DNA from: JAEUOS01 sp965279115
Lineage (GTDB): Bacteria > Pseudomonadota > Gammaproteobacteria > Burkholderiales > JAEUOS01
DNA: 64,000 nucleotides
Direction of reading: 5' to 3'
Assembly (NCBI GenBank): GCA_965279115.1
Contig: OZ257137.1
Location: forward strand, 1,178,001 to 1,242,000
Every line of letters begins with the position of its first letter. The stretch's first letter is position 1. The notes beneath the pieces were generated by a model. That model worked only from the letters and a program-made list of their open reading frames with translations. It did no database searches and was not told the DNA's origin. Below, one piece after another: positions 17,110 through 25,330 of the stretch. The position numbers and the translations under genes are program-made.

Positions 17110-18161
17110 GGCTTGTCTCCTTGGTTGTTGTTTGCCGCCGAATCGGCGGCGGTCAGGAATGAATCGGCAAAGAACTCGTCTTCGGGCAAGGCCCGTTCGG
17201 CGACGAAGTCGCGGCGCGCGGCATCGACCATCACCGGCGCGCCGCAGGCGTACACCTGGTGACCGGAGAGATCGGGAAAGTCTTCCAGCACGGCGCGATG
17301 CACCAGGCCGGTCCGTCCCTGCCACTGATCTTCCGGCAATGGCTCCGAAAGCACCGGCACGTAGCGGAAGTTGGGCAATGCCTTCTCCCACTCGCGTGGC
17401 AGGTCGATCAGGTACAGGTCGCGCTTGGAGCGGCAGCCCCAGTAGAGCGTCATGGGGCGGGAATCGGGCCGCCTGGCGGCGAACTCCAGCATGGCCTTGA
17501 TGGGGCCGAAGCCGGTGCCGCTGGCAACGAACACGGCGGGCTTTTGCGACTCGCGCAGGTAGAAGCTACCCAACGGCCCTTCAAAGCGCATCACTTCGCC
17601 GACCTTCACCCCACCGGAAAACAGGCGGTCCGTGAAGGCCCCGCCCGGCAGGTGGCGGATGTGGAACTCCAGCGCACGCACGCCTTCGACCGTGTGGCAG
17701 ACCGCGATCGAGTAGCTGCGCCGCGAGCCGTCCTTGAACATGAAGTCGACATACTGGCCGGCAACGAACTGCATGTTCTCGTTCATCGGCAGGCGCACCC
17801 TGAGCAGGATGACGTCATGGGACAGCGGGGTGATGTCCGTCACGCGGCACGGCACCACCTTGGTTTCGATGCCGGCCAGGCCTTCGATCTCCTTGACCTC
17901 GATGACGCAGTCCGACAGCGGGCTGGACTGGCACAACAGGGCGAAACCGGCGGCGCGGTCCTCGTCCTTGAAGTAGGCGGGATGCGAGTCGCCATAGTCG
18001 ACCTTGCCTTCGACGATGCGCCCCTTGCACGAATTGCACACCCCCTGCTTGCAGGAGTAGGGCATGAAGTTGCCCGCGGCCAGGCCGGCGGCGAGAATGC
18101 GCTGGCCGTCCGCTACCTCGAAGCGGTGGCCACTGGGCATCAGGGTCACGGTATGCGCCAC
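17106..18161 (-). CDS. 2Fe-2S/FAD oxygenase reductase (ferredoxin-NAD(P) reductase type)
   Basis: 351 residues. GTG start at 18161 is preceded by AGGAGAG, and the protein then opens directly on the ferredoxin fold. N-terminal plant-type 2Fe-2S site: Cys37, Cys42, Cys45 (SCKQGVCNSC) and Cys77 (LLCQSS). FAD domain has RSYSIA, and the NAD(P) domain has ASGTGFGPIKAM and YWGCRSKRDLYL. Resembles reductases of naphthalene/benzoate-type or CDP-6-deoxyglucoseen reductases. It can feed electrons from NAD(P)H to a Rieske oxygenase; the alpha/beta oxygenase pair at 24040-25807 has no reductase next to it, so this is the best local partner. Confidence 0.92.
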   Translation of the reverse strand: MAHTVTLMPSGHRFEVADGQRILAAGLAAGNFMPYSCKQGVCNSCKGRIVEGKVDYGDSHPAYFKDEDRAAGFALLCQSSPLSDCVIEVKEIEGLAGIETKVVPCRVTDITPLSHDVILLRVRLPMNENMQFVAGQYVDFMFKDGSRRSYSIAVCHTVEGVRALEFHIRHLPGGAFTDRLFSGGVKVGEVMRFEGPLGSFYLRESQKPAVFVASGTGFGPIKAMLEFAARRPDSRPMTLYWGCRSKRDLYLIDLPREWEKALPNFRYVPVLSEPLPEDQWQGRTGLVHRAVLEDFPDLSGHQVYACGAPVMVDAARRDFVAERALPEDEFFADSFLTAADSAANNNQGDKP

Positions 18162-18174
18162 GAAAACTCTCCTG

Positions 18175-19110
18175 TCAGGCCATGGTGTTGACGAGGCTGC
18201 CCACCCCCTGCACCTCGCAGCGCACCACATCGCCCGCCTTGAGGAAAATGCCGCGCGGCGTGCCCACGCCCGCCGGCGTGCCGGTGATGATCACATCGCC
18301 GGGGAAGAGCGTTACCCGTTGCGACATGAACGACACCAGTTCCGCATCGTTGAAGATGATCTGGCTGGTCGAGGAATCCTGCATCAGGGTGTCGTTGACC
18401 CACAGCTTCAGGCCCAGATTTGCGGTATCCGGCATGTCCTCCTTGGGTACCAGCCAGGGCCCCATGGGGCAGGAGCCATCCCAGTTCTTGTGGCTGACCC
18501 AGTCGTACTCGAACGGCGAACCGGAGTTGGGCTTCATGCCCATGCGCCGGAGGTGGTCGCGCGCGGAGAGGTCGTTGGCGATACTGTAGCAGGCCACGTA
18601 ATCCATCGCCTGTTCGATCGATACATCCTTGCAGGTCTTGCCGATCACCAGTGCGACCTCGATTTCCCAGTCCACGGTCTTCGAATAGGTCGGCAGCTTG
18701 ATCACCGCGCCGTGGCCGGCGAGCGTATTGCGCGGGGTCTTGATGAAGCACCACGGCGGCATGCCGACCTCATGCGGGTCGGGTGCCGGCGGCAGGTTGA
18801 AGGCACGCGCCATCTCGGCCATGTGGTCGTGGTAGTTGGCCCCGGCGCAGTAGATGCCATTGGGGTAAAGCACCGGCGCCAGATAAGTGAGCGAGTCGAC
18901 CGGCTGCCCGGTCTTGCCCGCCAGCCGCGCCGGTGTTGCAGCCAGGGCGCGCAGGTCGGCGCTGGCGGCCGGCCAGTCTTCCATCACGGCCAGCACGGTG
19001 GGAGTCGCGGGACGCACATCGGCAAGGTCATAGGCCAGGCCACCGATGGCCACCGCCCCGGTGGCGCGCCCGGCCTTGGAGTAGGAAAGCAGACGGAACG
19101 AAGACATCAC
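18175..19110 (-). CDS. Fumarylacetoacetate hydrolase family protein
   Basis: 311 residues. C-terminal FAH domain from about residue 85: YCAGANYHDHMAEM, the acidic metal-site pattern DWEIEVALVIGK (Glu-x-Glu), and SIANDLSARD. Final GDVIITGTPAGVGTPR is diagnostic. Members hydrolyse or decarboxylate ring-cleavage products (fumarylpyruvate, acylpyruvates, 2-oxohept-3-ene-dioate). Start ATG at 19110 overlaps the binding-protein stop codon; the next codon is also ATG. Lies in the operon between a binding protein and the oxygenase reductase, consistent with the lower steps of aromatic degradation. Confidence 0.92.
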   Translation of the reverse strand: MMSSFRLLSYSKAGRATGAVAIGGLAYDLADVRPATPTVLAVMEDWPAASADLRALAATPARLAGKTGQPVDSLTYLAPVLYPNGIYCAGANYHDHMAEMARAFNLPPAPDPHEVGMPPWCFIKTPRNTLAGHGAVIKLPTYSKTVDWEIEVALVIGKTCKDVSIEQAMDYVACYSIANDLSARDHLRRMGMKPNSGSPFEYDWVSHKNWDGSCPMGPWLVPKEDMPDTANLGLKLWVNDTLMQDSSTSQIIFNDAELVSFMSQRVTLFPGDVIITGTPAGVGTPRGIFLKAGDVVRCEVQGVGSLVNTMA

Positions 19111-20291
19111 TTGGCCGCCGTCATGTTGCAGTTCTGCCCATAGGAATCGAGATGGCCGGCGACGATGCGATCGACGGTCCGGTTGGTGATGCGGCCGGTG
19201 TCATCGCGCACCACCGTGCGCAATGCCCAGTCCTGGATCGGCATGTGGTTTTTGTTGAACTTGAAGTTGCCGCGGATCGACTTGAACTTGGCGCTTTCGA
19301 TGGCCGTCGTGAGGGCTTCCTTGTCGCCGACCTTGCCCTTGATGGTCGGCAGTGCGGAAGAAAGCAGCATGCCAAGGTCATAGGCCATCGCCGCATACAG
19401 GGTGGGCAGGCGCTTGTATTCCTTCTCGAAAGCCGTGACGAAGGCCTTGTTCTCGGGGTTGGGTGTGTCATGCGCCCAATTGGTGGAGTTCATCGCACCC
19501 ATGGCCGAGTCACCCACCGCGCGCAGGATGTCTTCCTCGAATGAGGAATTGGGGCCCACCAGCGGCGAGATTTTCGACAGGCCCGCCAGCTTGTATTGCT
19601 TCATGAAGTTGATGCCCATGCCGCCCGGCAGGAAGGCGTAGACGAACTCGGGTTTCTTCGCCTGGATGGCCGCGATCTCGATCGAATAGTCGAGCTGGTT
19701 GACGGTGGTGTAGACCTCGCCGGCCAACGGTTCCTTGTAGTAGCGCTTGAGTCCGGCCACCGCGTCCTTGCCGGCGGGGAAGTTGGGCACCACCACGTAG
19801 ATGTTCTTGAGCTTCTTGGCGGTGAAGTACTTGCCCATCACTTCATGCGGCCCGTCGGTCTGGTAGCCCACGGAGAAGTAATAGCGGTTGCAGCCGGCGC
19901 CAGCCAGGTCCGACGGACCCGGTACGGTGGACACATACGGCGTTTTCGCCGCGACCGCGGCGGGCGTTACGGCAAGAACCACCTGGCCGAAGATGGTGCC
20001 GGCCAGCATGTTGACGCGGTCCTGGTTGATCATCTTGTCGGCAAGCTGTTTGCCGATCTCCGGCCGTGCCTGGTCGTCACCGGGAACCAGTTCCGTCGGC
20101 ACGCCGCCGAGCGCGCCGCCGCCCAGCTTGAGGGCGAGGTTGAGCCCGGCCATGGTTTCCGTGCCGAAAGCGCTGGCCGGCCCGGACATGGTGCTGATGA
20201 CACCGATCTTGAATTTTTCCTGCGCCTGGGCGCCGGTGACGGCGAACGCCACGCAGGCGATCGCAAGCATGCCGCGGAACTGCAGTGCCAT
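19107..20291 (-). CDS. ABC transporter substrate-binding protein (branched-chain amino acid/aromatic type)
   Basis: 394 residues with signal peptide (MALQFRGMLAIACVAFAVTGAQA). Type I periplasmic binding fold (Peripla_BP_6): FKIGVISTMSGPASAFGTETMAGLNLALK, then LAGTIFGQVVLAVTPAAVAAKTPYV. Proteobacterial relatives bind benzoate-like aromatic acids as well as amino acids. First gene of the five-gene minus operon and divergent from a LysR regulator, so likely induced by its own ligand. Membrane components are not in the window. RBS GGAGACA precedes the ATG. Confidence 0.9.
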   Translation of the reverse strand: MALQFRGMLAIACVAFAVTGAQAQEKFKIGVISTMSGPASAFGTETMAGLNLALKLGGGALGGVPTELVPGDDQARPEIGKQLADKMINQDRVNMLAGTIFGQVVLAVTPAAVAAKTPYVSTVPGPSDLAGAGCNRYYFSVGYQTDGPHEVMGKYFTAKKLKNIYVVVPNFPAGKDAVAGLKRYYKEPLAGEVYTTVNQLDYSIEIAAIQAKKPEFVYAFLPGGMGINFMKQYKLAGLSKISPLVGPNSSFEEDILRAVGDSAMGAMNSTNWAHDTPNPENKAFVTAFEKEYKRLPTLYAAMAYDLGMLLSSALPTIKGKVGDKEALTTAIESAKFKSIRGNFKFNKNHMPIQDWALRTVVRDDTGRITNRTVDRIVAGHLDSYGQNCNMTAAK

Positions 20292-20423
20292 GTTTGTCTC
20301 CTTGTTTGGCCGGGCGAAGAAGGATTGAAGGCGCCCGACACGTGTTTGTGGATGCATTGTGCAGCCGGAAATGCGGATTCACTATACTTTGCAATCAATG
20401 GTCTGTATTGATGGCGTTGATAG

Positions 20424-21314
20424 ATGAAGGATCTCAACCTGCTGCGGGTGTTCGAGGCGATCTGGGAAACCCGCTCGGTCAGCAAGGCTGCGGATCGACT
20501 GGCGCTCACCCAGCCTGCGGTGAGCAGCGCCCTGGCCCGTCTGCGCGAGGCCTATTCCGACCCGTTGTTCACGCGCGCGGGCACGCAAATGGCGCCCACC
20601 GCTTTTTGCAGCCAGCAGGCGCACTACCTGCTCGACGCGCTGGCCCTGGTGCAGCGTTCGCTTTCGGATGTGCAGGCCTTCGATCCCGCCACGTCGACAC
20701 GCGAGTTCGTGCTCGGCATGCGCGACATTGGCGAGGCCACCCTGCTGCCGCCGGTGATCGCGCATTGCCGGCAGGCGGCACCCGGCGTGCGCTTCCACAC
20801 CATGCTCTCGCCGCTGGAGACCACCAACCAAAAGCTGGCGGACGGCCGCGTGGACCTGGCGGTCGGCTTTCTGCCGGCGCTGGAAGCCGGCATCCACCGC
20901 CGCGAACTGTTCACCCAGCACTATGTGTGCGCGATGCGCGCCGGCCATCCGCTCCTGGCGCGCCGGCTGCGCATCAGCGACCTGGCCGGCGCCGGCCATG
21001 TCGCCATCGAATATCTCGGCACCGGGCACGCGCTGGTGGAACGCCAGTTGAAGGAGCAGGGACTCGACCGACCCGTCGTCCTGCGCACCCCGCACTACAT
21101 GGCGGCAGCACCGATCCTCGCCACCACCGACCTGGTGTGCCTGATGCCGGAAATGCTGGCGCGCGCGCTCAAGGCCAGCCACGACATCGAATTCCGGCCG
21201 ATTCCACTGAAAGCCATGCGCTTTCCCATCGCGCTGTACTGGCATGACCGCTTCCACCGTGATCCGGGCAACCAGTGGCTGCGTTCGGTCTTTGTCGCCT
21301 TGCACACAAGCTAG
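20424..21314 (+). CDS. LysR-family transcriptional regulator (copy 1)
   Basis: 296 residues. N-terminal winged HTH: LNLLRVFEAIWETRSVSKAADRLALTQPAVSSALARLRE. Effector domain shows DLAVGFLPALEAGIHRRELF and ends with YWHDRFHRDPGNQWLRS. Divergently transcribed from the aromatic-type binding-protein operon (132 bases between starts), which it likely controls. It is clearly related to the second LysR at 22972-23874 (same DLAVGFLP and YWH-RFH-P-NQWLRS signatures). Its stop codon overlaps the stop of the PIN-domain gene on the other strand. Confidence 0.93.
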   Translation: MKDLNLLRVFEAIWETRSVSKAADRLALTQPAVSSALARLREAYSDPLFTRAGTQMAPTAFCSQQAHYLLDALALVQRSLSDVQAFDPATSTREFVLGMRDIGEATLLPPVIAHCRQAAPGVRFHTMLSPLETTNQKLADGRVDLAVGFLPALEAGIHRRELFTQHYVCAMRAGHPLLARRLRISDLAGAGHVAIEYLGTGHALVERQLKEQGLDRPVVLRTPHYMAAAPILATTDLVCLMPEMLARALKASHDIEFRPIPLKAMRFPIALYWHDRFHRDPGNQWLRSVFVALHTS

Positions 21315-21880
21315 GCAGACGGCCGCCTCTTGCGGGCGGCGGGCTTGCCGACCGGACGCACCGGGCCAGACGTTCCGGCTGACTCCGGCTCCGGTGAAAG
21401 ACCGTAATGCGTACGTGGTTCCCTCAGCCGGTTCATGGCACCCGCATCGGCAACGAACAGGTTGCGAAACGCCTTTCGGCCGGCAGTGCGATAAACCGCG
21501 AAGTCGGCTCGGTCGATGGTGATGATGTCGGTCACGCCGGTCTTGTTGGCCAGCCACACCAGCGAGGCATCGGCCAGATACATCGGCCGATCCGCATACT
21601 TGCGCATCATTTTCGACAGGCCGGGCAGGTCTTCGGCCGTCAGGGAAACGATCTGCATGAGGCCGCGTTGGTGGCCGGCGTGCAGCCAGTCGAGAAAATC
21701 GCCCTGGGCGGCGGCGCTGAAGTCGAGGAAATACATGACCTCGGACACGACCTCCCAGGTTGTAAGGCAGCGCAGCTCGGCGCCATGCGCGCGAAAGAAT
21801 TCGACCGCCGGCAGATGGTGCTTGTCGCGCCGGTTGTAAAGCGCCGCCAGCGGCCCGCTGTCAGCCAGGACGCTTGGCAT
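21311..21880 (-). CDS. PIN-domain toxin (VapC-like)
   Basis: 189 residues from ATG at 21880, chosen because it overlaps the antitoxin gene by 20 bases and opens on the PIN fold. Acidic residues: Asp in SVLADSGPLAALYN, Glu in TTWEVVSEVMYFL, Asp in YLADASLVWLANKTG and Asp in IITIDRADF. This is the four-acid site of metal-dependent RNases. The last 25 residues (SGPVRPVGKPAARKRRPSA) form a basic tail beyond the domain, longer than most VapC. Partner is the RHH protein encoded upstream. Confidence 0.85.
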   Translation of the reverse strand: MPSVLADSGPLAALYNRRDKHHLPAVEFFRAHGAELRCLTTWEVVSEVMYFLDFSAAAQGDFLDWLHAGHQRGLMQIVSLTAEDLPGLSKMMRKYADRPMYLADASLVWLANKTGVTDIITIDRADFAVYRTAGRKAFRNLFVADAGAMNRLREPRTHYGLSPEPESAGTSGPVRPVGKPAARKRRPSA

Positions 21881-22133
21881 CGAGGCGAGCGCGCACCACA
21901 CGTTTGATATCCGCAGCCTGAAGGGTGTCGTCGCCATGGCGACCGAATCGCGCTGCGCCAAGCTCGAAGAGCCCGCCTTCGCCAGCCGGCAGCGTCTTCG
22001 CCAGCCCCTGCAAGGCCCGCTTGACGATCTCGGTCTTGGTCAGACCGGTGCTTGCCCCAAGGCGCGCAAGCAGTTCCGCTTCCGTGTCGGTCAATCGCAG
22101 GGTTAGAAATTGGGCAGTCATCGCGAGATGCAT
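21861..22133 (-). CDS. Ribbon-helix-helix antitoxin (CopG/Arc type)
   Basis: 90 residues. N-terminal RHH DNA-binding pattern: strand FLTLRLTD, helix TEAELLARLGASTG, helix LTKTEIVKRALQGLAKTL. The remaining 40 residues should wrap the toxin. Start may be 22133 or the ATG four codons later (MTAQFLTL); no RBS decides it. A perfect 8-bp inverted repeat (22137-22164) ends 3 bases before the upstream start, as expected for an autoregulated operator. First gene of the antitoxin-toxin operon. Confidence 0.85.
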   Translation of the reverse strand: MHLAMTAQFLTLRLTDTEAELLARLGASTGLTKTEIVKRALQGLAKTLPAGEGGLFELGAARFGRHGDDTLQAADIKRVVRARLDAKRPG

Positions 22134-22136
22134 GTC

Positions 22137-22164
22137 GTGTTACAAACTTAAGTTAATGTAACAC
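22137..22164. promoter_or_regulatory. Inverted-repeat operator of the RHH-PIN toxin-antitoxin operon
   Basis: GTGTTACA (22137-22144) and TGTAACAC (22157-22164) are perfect inverted copies with a 12-base AT-rich spacer that itself contains the palindrome ACTTAAGT. It abuts the antitoxin start codon. RHH antitoxins bind such repeats cooperatively and shut off their own operon. Binding is inferred; the symmetry is visible. Confidence 0.75.
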
Positions 22165-22236
22165 GGCTGAAAGTCATAGTTGGCGGTAAGTCGCGCTTGC
22201 CACCCCCAACGCGAAGCCGCCTCCCACCGATCCAGG

Positions 22237-22249
22237 TTATGACGCATAA
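22237..22249. promoter_or_regulatory. 13-bp palindrome ahead of MazE/AbrB-PIN operon
   Basis: TTATG-ACG-CATAA is a perfect palindrome 37 bases before the antitoxin ATG and overlaps a possible -10 (CATAAT). It is a candidate operator for the second toxin-antitoxin module. Short palindromes can occur by chance, so support is moderate. Confidence 0.45.
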
Positions 22250-22285
22250 TGTAGATTCAATCACGTATATCCATGGAGCAACGCT

Positions 22286-22540
22286 ATGGGAACCTCGGAT
22301 GTGTCGGTGGCCAAGTGGGGCAACAGCTTGGCCGTCAGAATTCCCGCAGATGTCGCCCGGCGGGCGGGCATTCGGGTGGGCGACCGCCTGGAAGCGCGCC
22401 TGACGATAGACGGCGGTCTCTCGCTTCGGCCGGCCCACTGGGACCGTACGGTCTTTCTTCGCGAGTTGCAGGACTCGCGTGACGCCATGCCGGCCGGTGC
22501 GTCGGTCATGGACAAGGTGCGGCGCGGGGGAGCGTATTAG
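22286..22540 (+). CDS. AbrB/MazE-type antitoxin
   Basis: 84 residues. SpoVT-AbrB swapped-hairpin fold: VSVAKWGNSLAVRIPADVARRAGIRVGDRLEARL, with the K-W-G-N-S-L-A-V-R-I-P motif of MazE/VapB. RBS GGAGC is 8 bases before ATG. The last codon overlaps the GTG of the PIN toxin gene by one base. Divergent from the other antitoxin gene, with 152 bases between starts. Confidence 0.9.
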   Translation: MGTSDVSVAKWGNSLAVRIPADVARRAGIRVGDRLEARLTIDGGLSLRPAHWDRTVFLRELQDSRDAMPAGASVMDKVRRGGAY

Positions 22541-22962
22541 TGGTCTATGTGGATACCAGCGTCCTGGTCGCTCTGCACTTCAACGAAGTCGGCAGCGCCA
22601 AAGCCGCTCGCTGGTATGCCCAGTTGAACGACGAACCGGTTTCGGCGATGTGGTGCGTCACCGAATTCGCAAGCGCGATCAGCATCAAGTTGCGCACCGG
22701 CCAGATCACCGCCGCGCAAGGGGAGGGCGCCTGGAAATTGTTTGAACGCATGAGCGCGAACGACCTACGGCTGTTGCCGGTCACGCCCGCGACCTTTCAT
22801 CGCGCAGCTACGTTGATTCTGGAACCGGGTAGTGGCCTGCGGGCTGGCGATGCGCTGCATCTGAGCGCATCGCTGGAAGCGGGCGCGTCGTCTTTGGCGA
22901 CCCTGGACGCGACGCTTGCGAAAAACGCGCTGCGCTGCAAGTTACAGGTCCCTTTTCCTTGA
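22540..22962 (+). CDS. PIN-domain toxin (VapC family)
   Basis: 140 residues, GTG start. Acidic site residues: Asp in VYVDTSVLVALHF, Glu in WCVTEFASAIS, Asp in LRAGDALHLSAS and Asp in LATLDATLAKNA. Typical VapC length. Expected to be an RNase held inactive by the MazE-like protein encoded just upstream. Sequence is quite unlike the PIN protein at 21311-21880, so these are two independent modules rather than a duplication. Confidence 0.9.
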   Translation: MVYVDTSVLVALHFNEVGSAKAARWYAQLNDEPVSAMWCVTEFASAISIKLRTGQITAAQGEGAWKLFERMSANDLRLLPVTPATFHRAATLILEPGSGLRAGDALHLSASLEAGASSLATLDATLAKNALRCKLQVPFP

Positions 22963-22971
22963 ACGCCCTCC

Positions 22972-23874
22972 TCACTGCCTGAACAGCCGCGCAAAATTGC
23001 TGCGCAGCCACTGGTTCGCGGGTTCCTGGTGGAAGCGCCGGTGCCAGTACTGGTTCACCTGGAACGACGGGATCTTCAGCGGATGCGGCAACAGTCGCAC
23101 CGGCAGGATCTTCGCGAACGCCTCGCCGAGGCGCTGCGGCACGGTGACCACCAGGTCGGTTTCGGCGATCACCATCGGCACGGAAAGAAAATGCGGCAAT
23201 CTCACCCGCACGTCCGGTTCGATGCCGGCGCGCTCGAACACCGCCTCGACGATGCCATGGCCGGTGCCCTGCGCGGACACCACGGCATGGCGCGCCTCGC
23301 GAAAGGCCTTCAGGCTCATGCCGGTGGCGGCCTGCGGGTGGGCATCACGCACCATGCACAGGTAGGTTTGCGAAAACACGCGCTGCTGATAAAAGCCGGT
23401 CTTGAGGTCCGGCAGGAAGCCCACCGCAAGATCGACGACACCCGACTCCATGGCCAGCCGTGCTTCGCGTGACGGTAGCGCCACCGTTTCCAGCGTGATG
23501 CCCGGCGCCGCCTTTTCCAGAAAGCGCAGCAAACCCGGCAGGAAGACGATCTCGCCGATATCCGACATCAGCACCGTGAAACGGCGCGTCGCACGGGCAG
23601 GGTCGAACTCCGCCTGTGGCGCCAGCCCCTCGCGCAAGGCACCCATGGCCTGGGCGATGCTGCCGGCCAGGCGCTCGGCGCGCGGTGTGGGCGCCATACC
23701 CTGCGGGGTGCGGGTGAACAGTTCGTCCCCCATCTCGCGACGCAGGCGGCGCAGGGCGTTGGAGACCGCCGGCTGGGTCACACCCAGCGCCTCGGCCGCG
23801 AGGGAGGTGTTGCGATGCACATGCAGGGCCTCGAACACCCGCAGCAGGTTGAGGTCGAATCGGGCGAGGTCCAT
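22972..23874 (-). CDS. LysR-family transcriptional regulator (copy 2)
   Basis: 300 residues. Start at 23874 (MDLARFDLNLLRVFEAL) opens directly on the HTH; a longer in-frame start 12 codons upstream is less likely. HTH: TSLAAEALGVTQPAVSNALRRLRR. Effector domain has DLAVGFLPDLKTGFYQQRVF and ends YWHRRFHQEPANQWLRS, matching copy 1. The form is that of NahR/NodD/PcpR-like aromatic-sensing regulators. Divergent from the oxygenase alpha gene (165 bases between starts), its likely target. Confidence 0.93.
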   Translation of the reverse strand: MDLARFDLNLLRVFEALHVHRNTSLAAEALGVTQPAVSNALRRLRREMGDELFTRTPQGMAPTPRAERLAGSIAQAMGALREGLAPQAEFDPARATRRFTVLMSDIGEIVFLPGLLRFLEKAAPGITLETVALPSREARLAMESGVVDLAVGFLPDLKTGFYQQRVFSQTYLCMVRDAHPQAATGMSLKAFREARHAVVSAQGTGHGIVEAVFERAGIEPDVRVRLPHFLSVPMVIAETDLVVTVPQRLGEAFAKILPVRLLPHPLKIPSFQVNQYWHRRFHQEPANQWLRSNFARLFRQ

Positions 23875-23905
23875 GCGAGCGGTCCTGTAAGCTGAAAGGG
23901 CGAAC

Positions 23906-23923
23906 GGCATAAAAATACCGCAT
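23906..23923. promoter_or_regulatory. Candidate LysR-type binding site
   Basis: GGCATAAAAATACC (23906-23919) is an imperfect dyad (GGYAT-N4-ATRCC). It also includes AT-N11-AT, the T-N11-A pattern that LysR proteins prefer. It lies between the divergent LysR and oxygenase genes, 32 bases before the regulator start. Inference from position and symmetry only. Confidence 0.45.
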
Positions 23924-24039
23924 ATTCACCACAGTGATTGCCCTCCGGCCCTTGCAGGGGTTACCCTGCTGCCCTCAACAGGCTGGCGTCTGGACAGGAG
24001 CACACAACGCCCGGCGCAGCCAAAACGCAGGAGACACCC

Positions 24040-25326
24040 ATGAACGCCCCCGACCCCGCATTCGCGCCCGCCGCACCGCTCGCCTGGCATACGTCCGGCG
24101 ACTCCCGCGTCCCGTACCGCGTGTACACCGACGAGGCCCTCTACAAGGAGGAACTCGAACGCCTGTTTTACAAGGGCCACTGGTGCTATGTGGGCCTCGC
24201 GGCCGAGATCCCCAACCACGGCGACTTCAAGCGCACCTTCGTCGGCGAACGCCAGGTCATCATGGTGCGCGACGCCGATGGCGCCATCAATGTGGTGGAA
24301 AACCACTGCGCGCACCGCGGCGTGGCCTTCTGCGAGAAGAACTTCGGCAACCGCAAGGACTTCATCTGCCCCTATCACCAGTGGAACTACGACCTGAAAG
24401 GCAACCTGATCGGCCTGCCGTTCCGCCGCGGCGTGCGCCAGGACGGCCGTGTCAACGGCGGCATGCCGGCCGGCTTTCGCACCGAGGATCATGGCCTCAC
24501 CAAACTGAAGGTGGCCGAAAAGGGCGGCGTGGTATTCGCCTCCTTCGACCACTCGGTCGAGGATTTCGACACCTACCTGGGTGAGGTACGCCCCTGGTTC
24601 GAACGCGCCTTCAACGGCCGCAAGCTCACCATCCTCGGCTACTCGCGCCAACGCATTCCCGGCAACTGGAAGCTGATGCAGGAAAACATCAAGGACCCCT
24701 ACCACCCGGGCCTGCTGCACACCTGGTTTGTCACCTTCGGCCTGTGGCGCGCCGACCAGCGCTCCTACATGCGCACCGATCATCACGGCCGCCATGCGGC
24801 GATGATCGGTTTCAAGAACAGCGGCGGCAAGAGCGAGGTGACCCAGGGCGTATCCAGTTTCAAGGAGAACATGGCGCTGGAAGACGACCGCATCCTCGAT
24901 GTGGTGCCGGAGGCGTGGTGGAAGGGCGGTGACCTCGGCATCGACGCCGTGCCCACCGCGTGCATGCAGACCATCTTCCCCTCGCTCATCATCCAGCACA
25001 ACGTCAATTCGGTATCGACACGCCAGATCGTGCCGCGCGGGGTGAACGCCTTTGACTTCGTCTGGACCCACTTCGGCTTCGAGGACGACACCCCCGAGAT
25101 GACGCGCCGGCGCATGCGCCAGGCCAACCTGTTCGGCCCGGCCGGCCTGGTATCGGCCGACGATGGCGAAGTGGTGGAACTCTCGCAGGTGGGCTTCACG
25201 CAGCACCCCGACTACCAGACCATCGCGGAACTCGGCGGCGTCGAGACCGGCAACACCGACCACATGGTGACCGAGACGCTGATCCGCGGCATGTACGGCT
25301 ACTACCGCAAGGTCATGGGGATCTAA
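24040..25326 (+). CDS. Aromatic ring-hydroxylating oxygenase, alpha subunit (Rieske)
   Basis: 428 residues; ATG at 24040 follows CAGGAGA. Rieske 2Fe-2S ligands: Cys90 and His92 (NHCAHRG), Cys110 and His113 (CPYHQW). Mononuclear iron site: His222 and His227 with bridging Asp219 (ENIKDPYHPGLLH). C-terminal YYRKVMGI and the overall layout resemble the salicylate/anthranilate group (for example NagG, AndAc), so a carboxylated aromatic is a likely substrate. Forms an operon with the small subunit 4 bases later. No ferredoxin or reductase gene is adjacent; the reductase at 17106-18161 is the nearest candidate. Confidence 0.92.
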   Translation: MNAPDPAFAPAAPLAWHTSGDSRVPYRVYTDEALYKEELERLFYKGHWCYVGLAAEIPNHGDFKRTFVGERQVIMVRDADGAINVVENHCAHRGVAFCEKNFGNRKDFICPYHQWNYDLKGNLIGLPFRRGVRQDGRVNGGMPAGFRTEDHGLTKLKVAEKGGVVFASFDHSVEDFDTYLGEVRPWFERAFNGRKLTILGYSRQRIPGNWKLMQENIKDPYHPGLLHTWFVTFGLWRADQRSYMRTDHHGRHAAMIGFKNSGGKSEVTQGVSSFKENMALEDDRILDVVPEAWWKGGDLGIDAVPTACMQTIFPSLIIQHNVNSVSTRQIVPRGVNAFDFVWTHFGFEDDTPEMTRRRMRQANLFGPAGLVSADDGEVVELSQVGFTQHPDYQTIAELGGVETGNTDHMVTETLIRGMYGYYRKVMGI

Positions 25327-25330
25327 GCGC

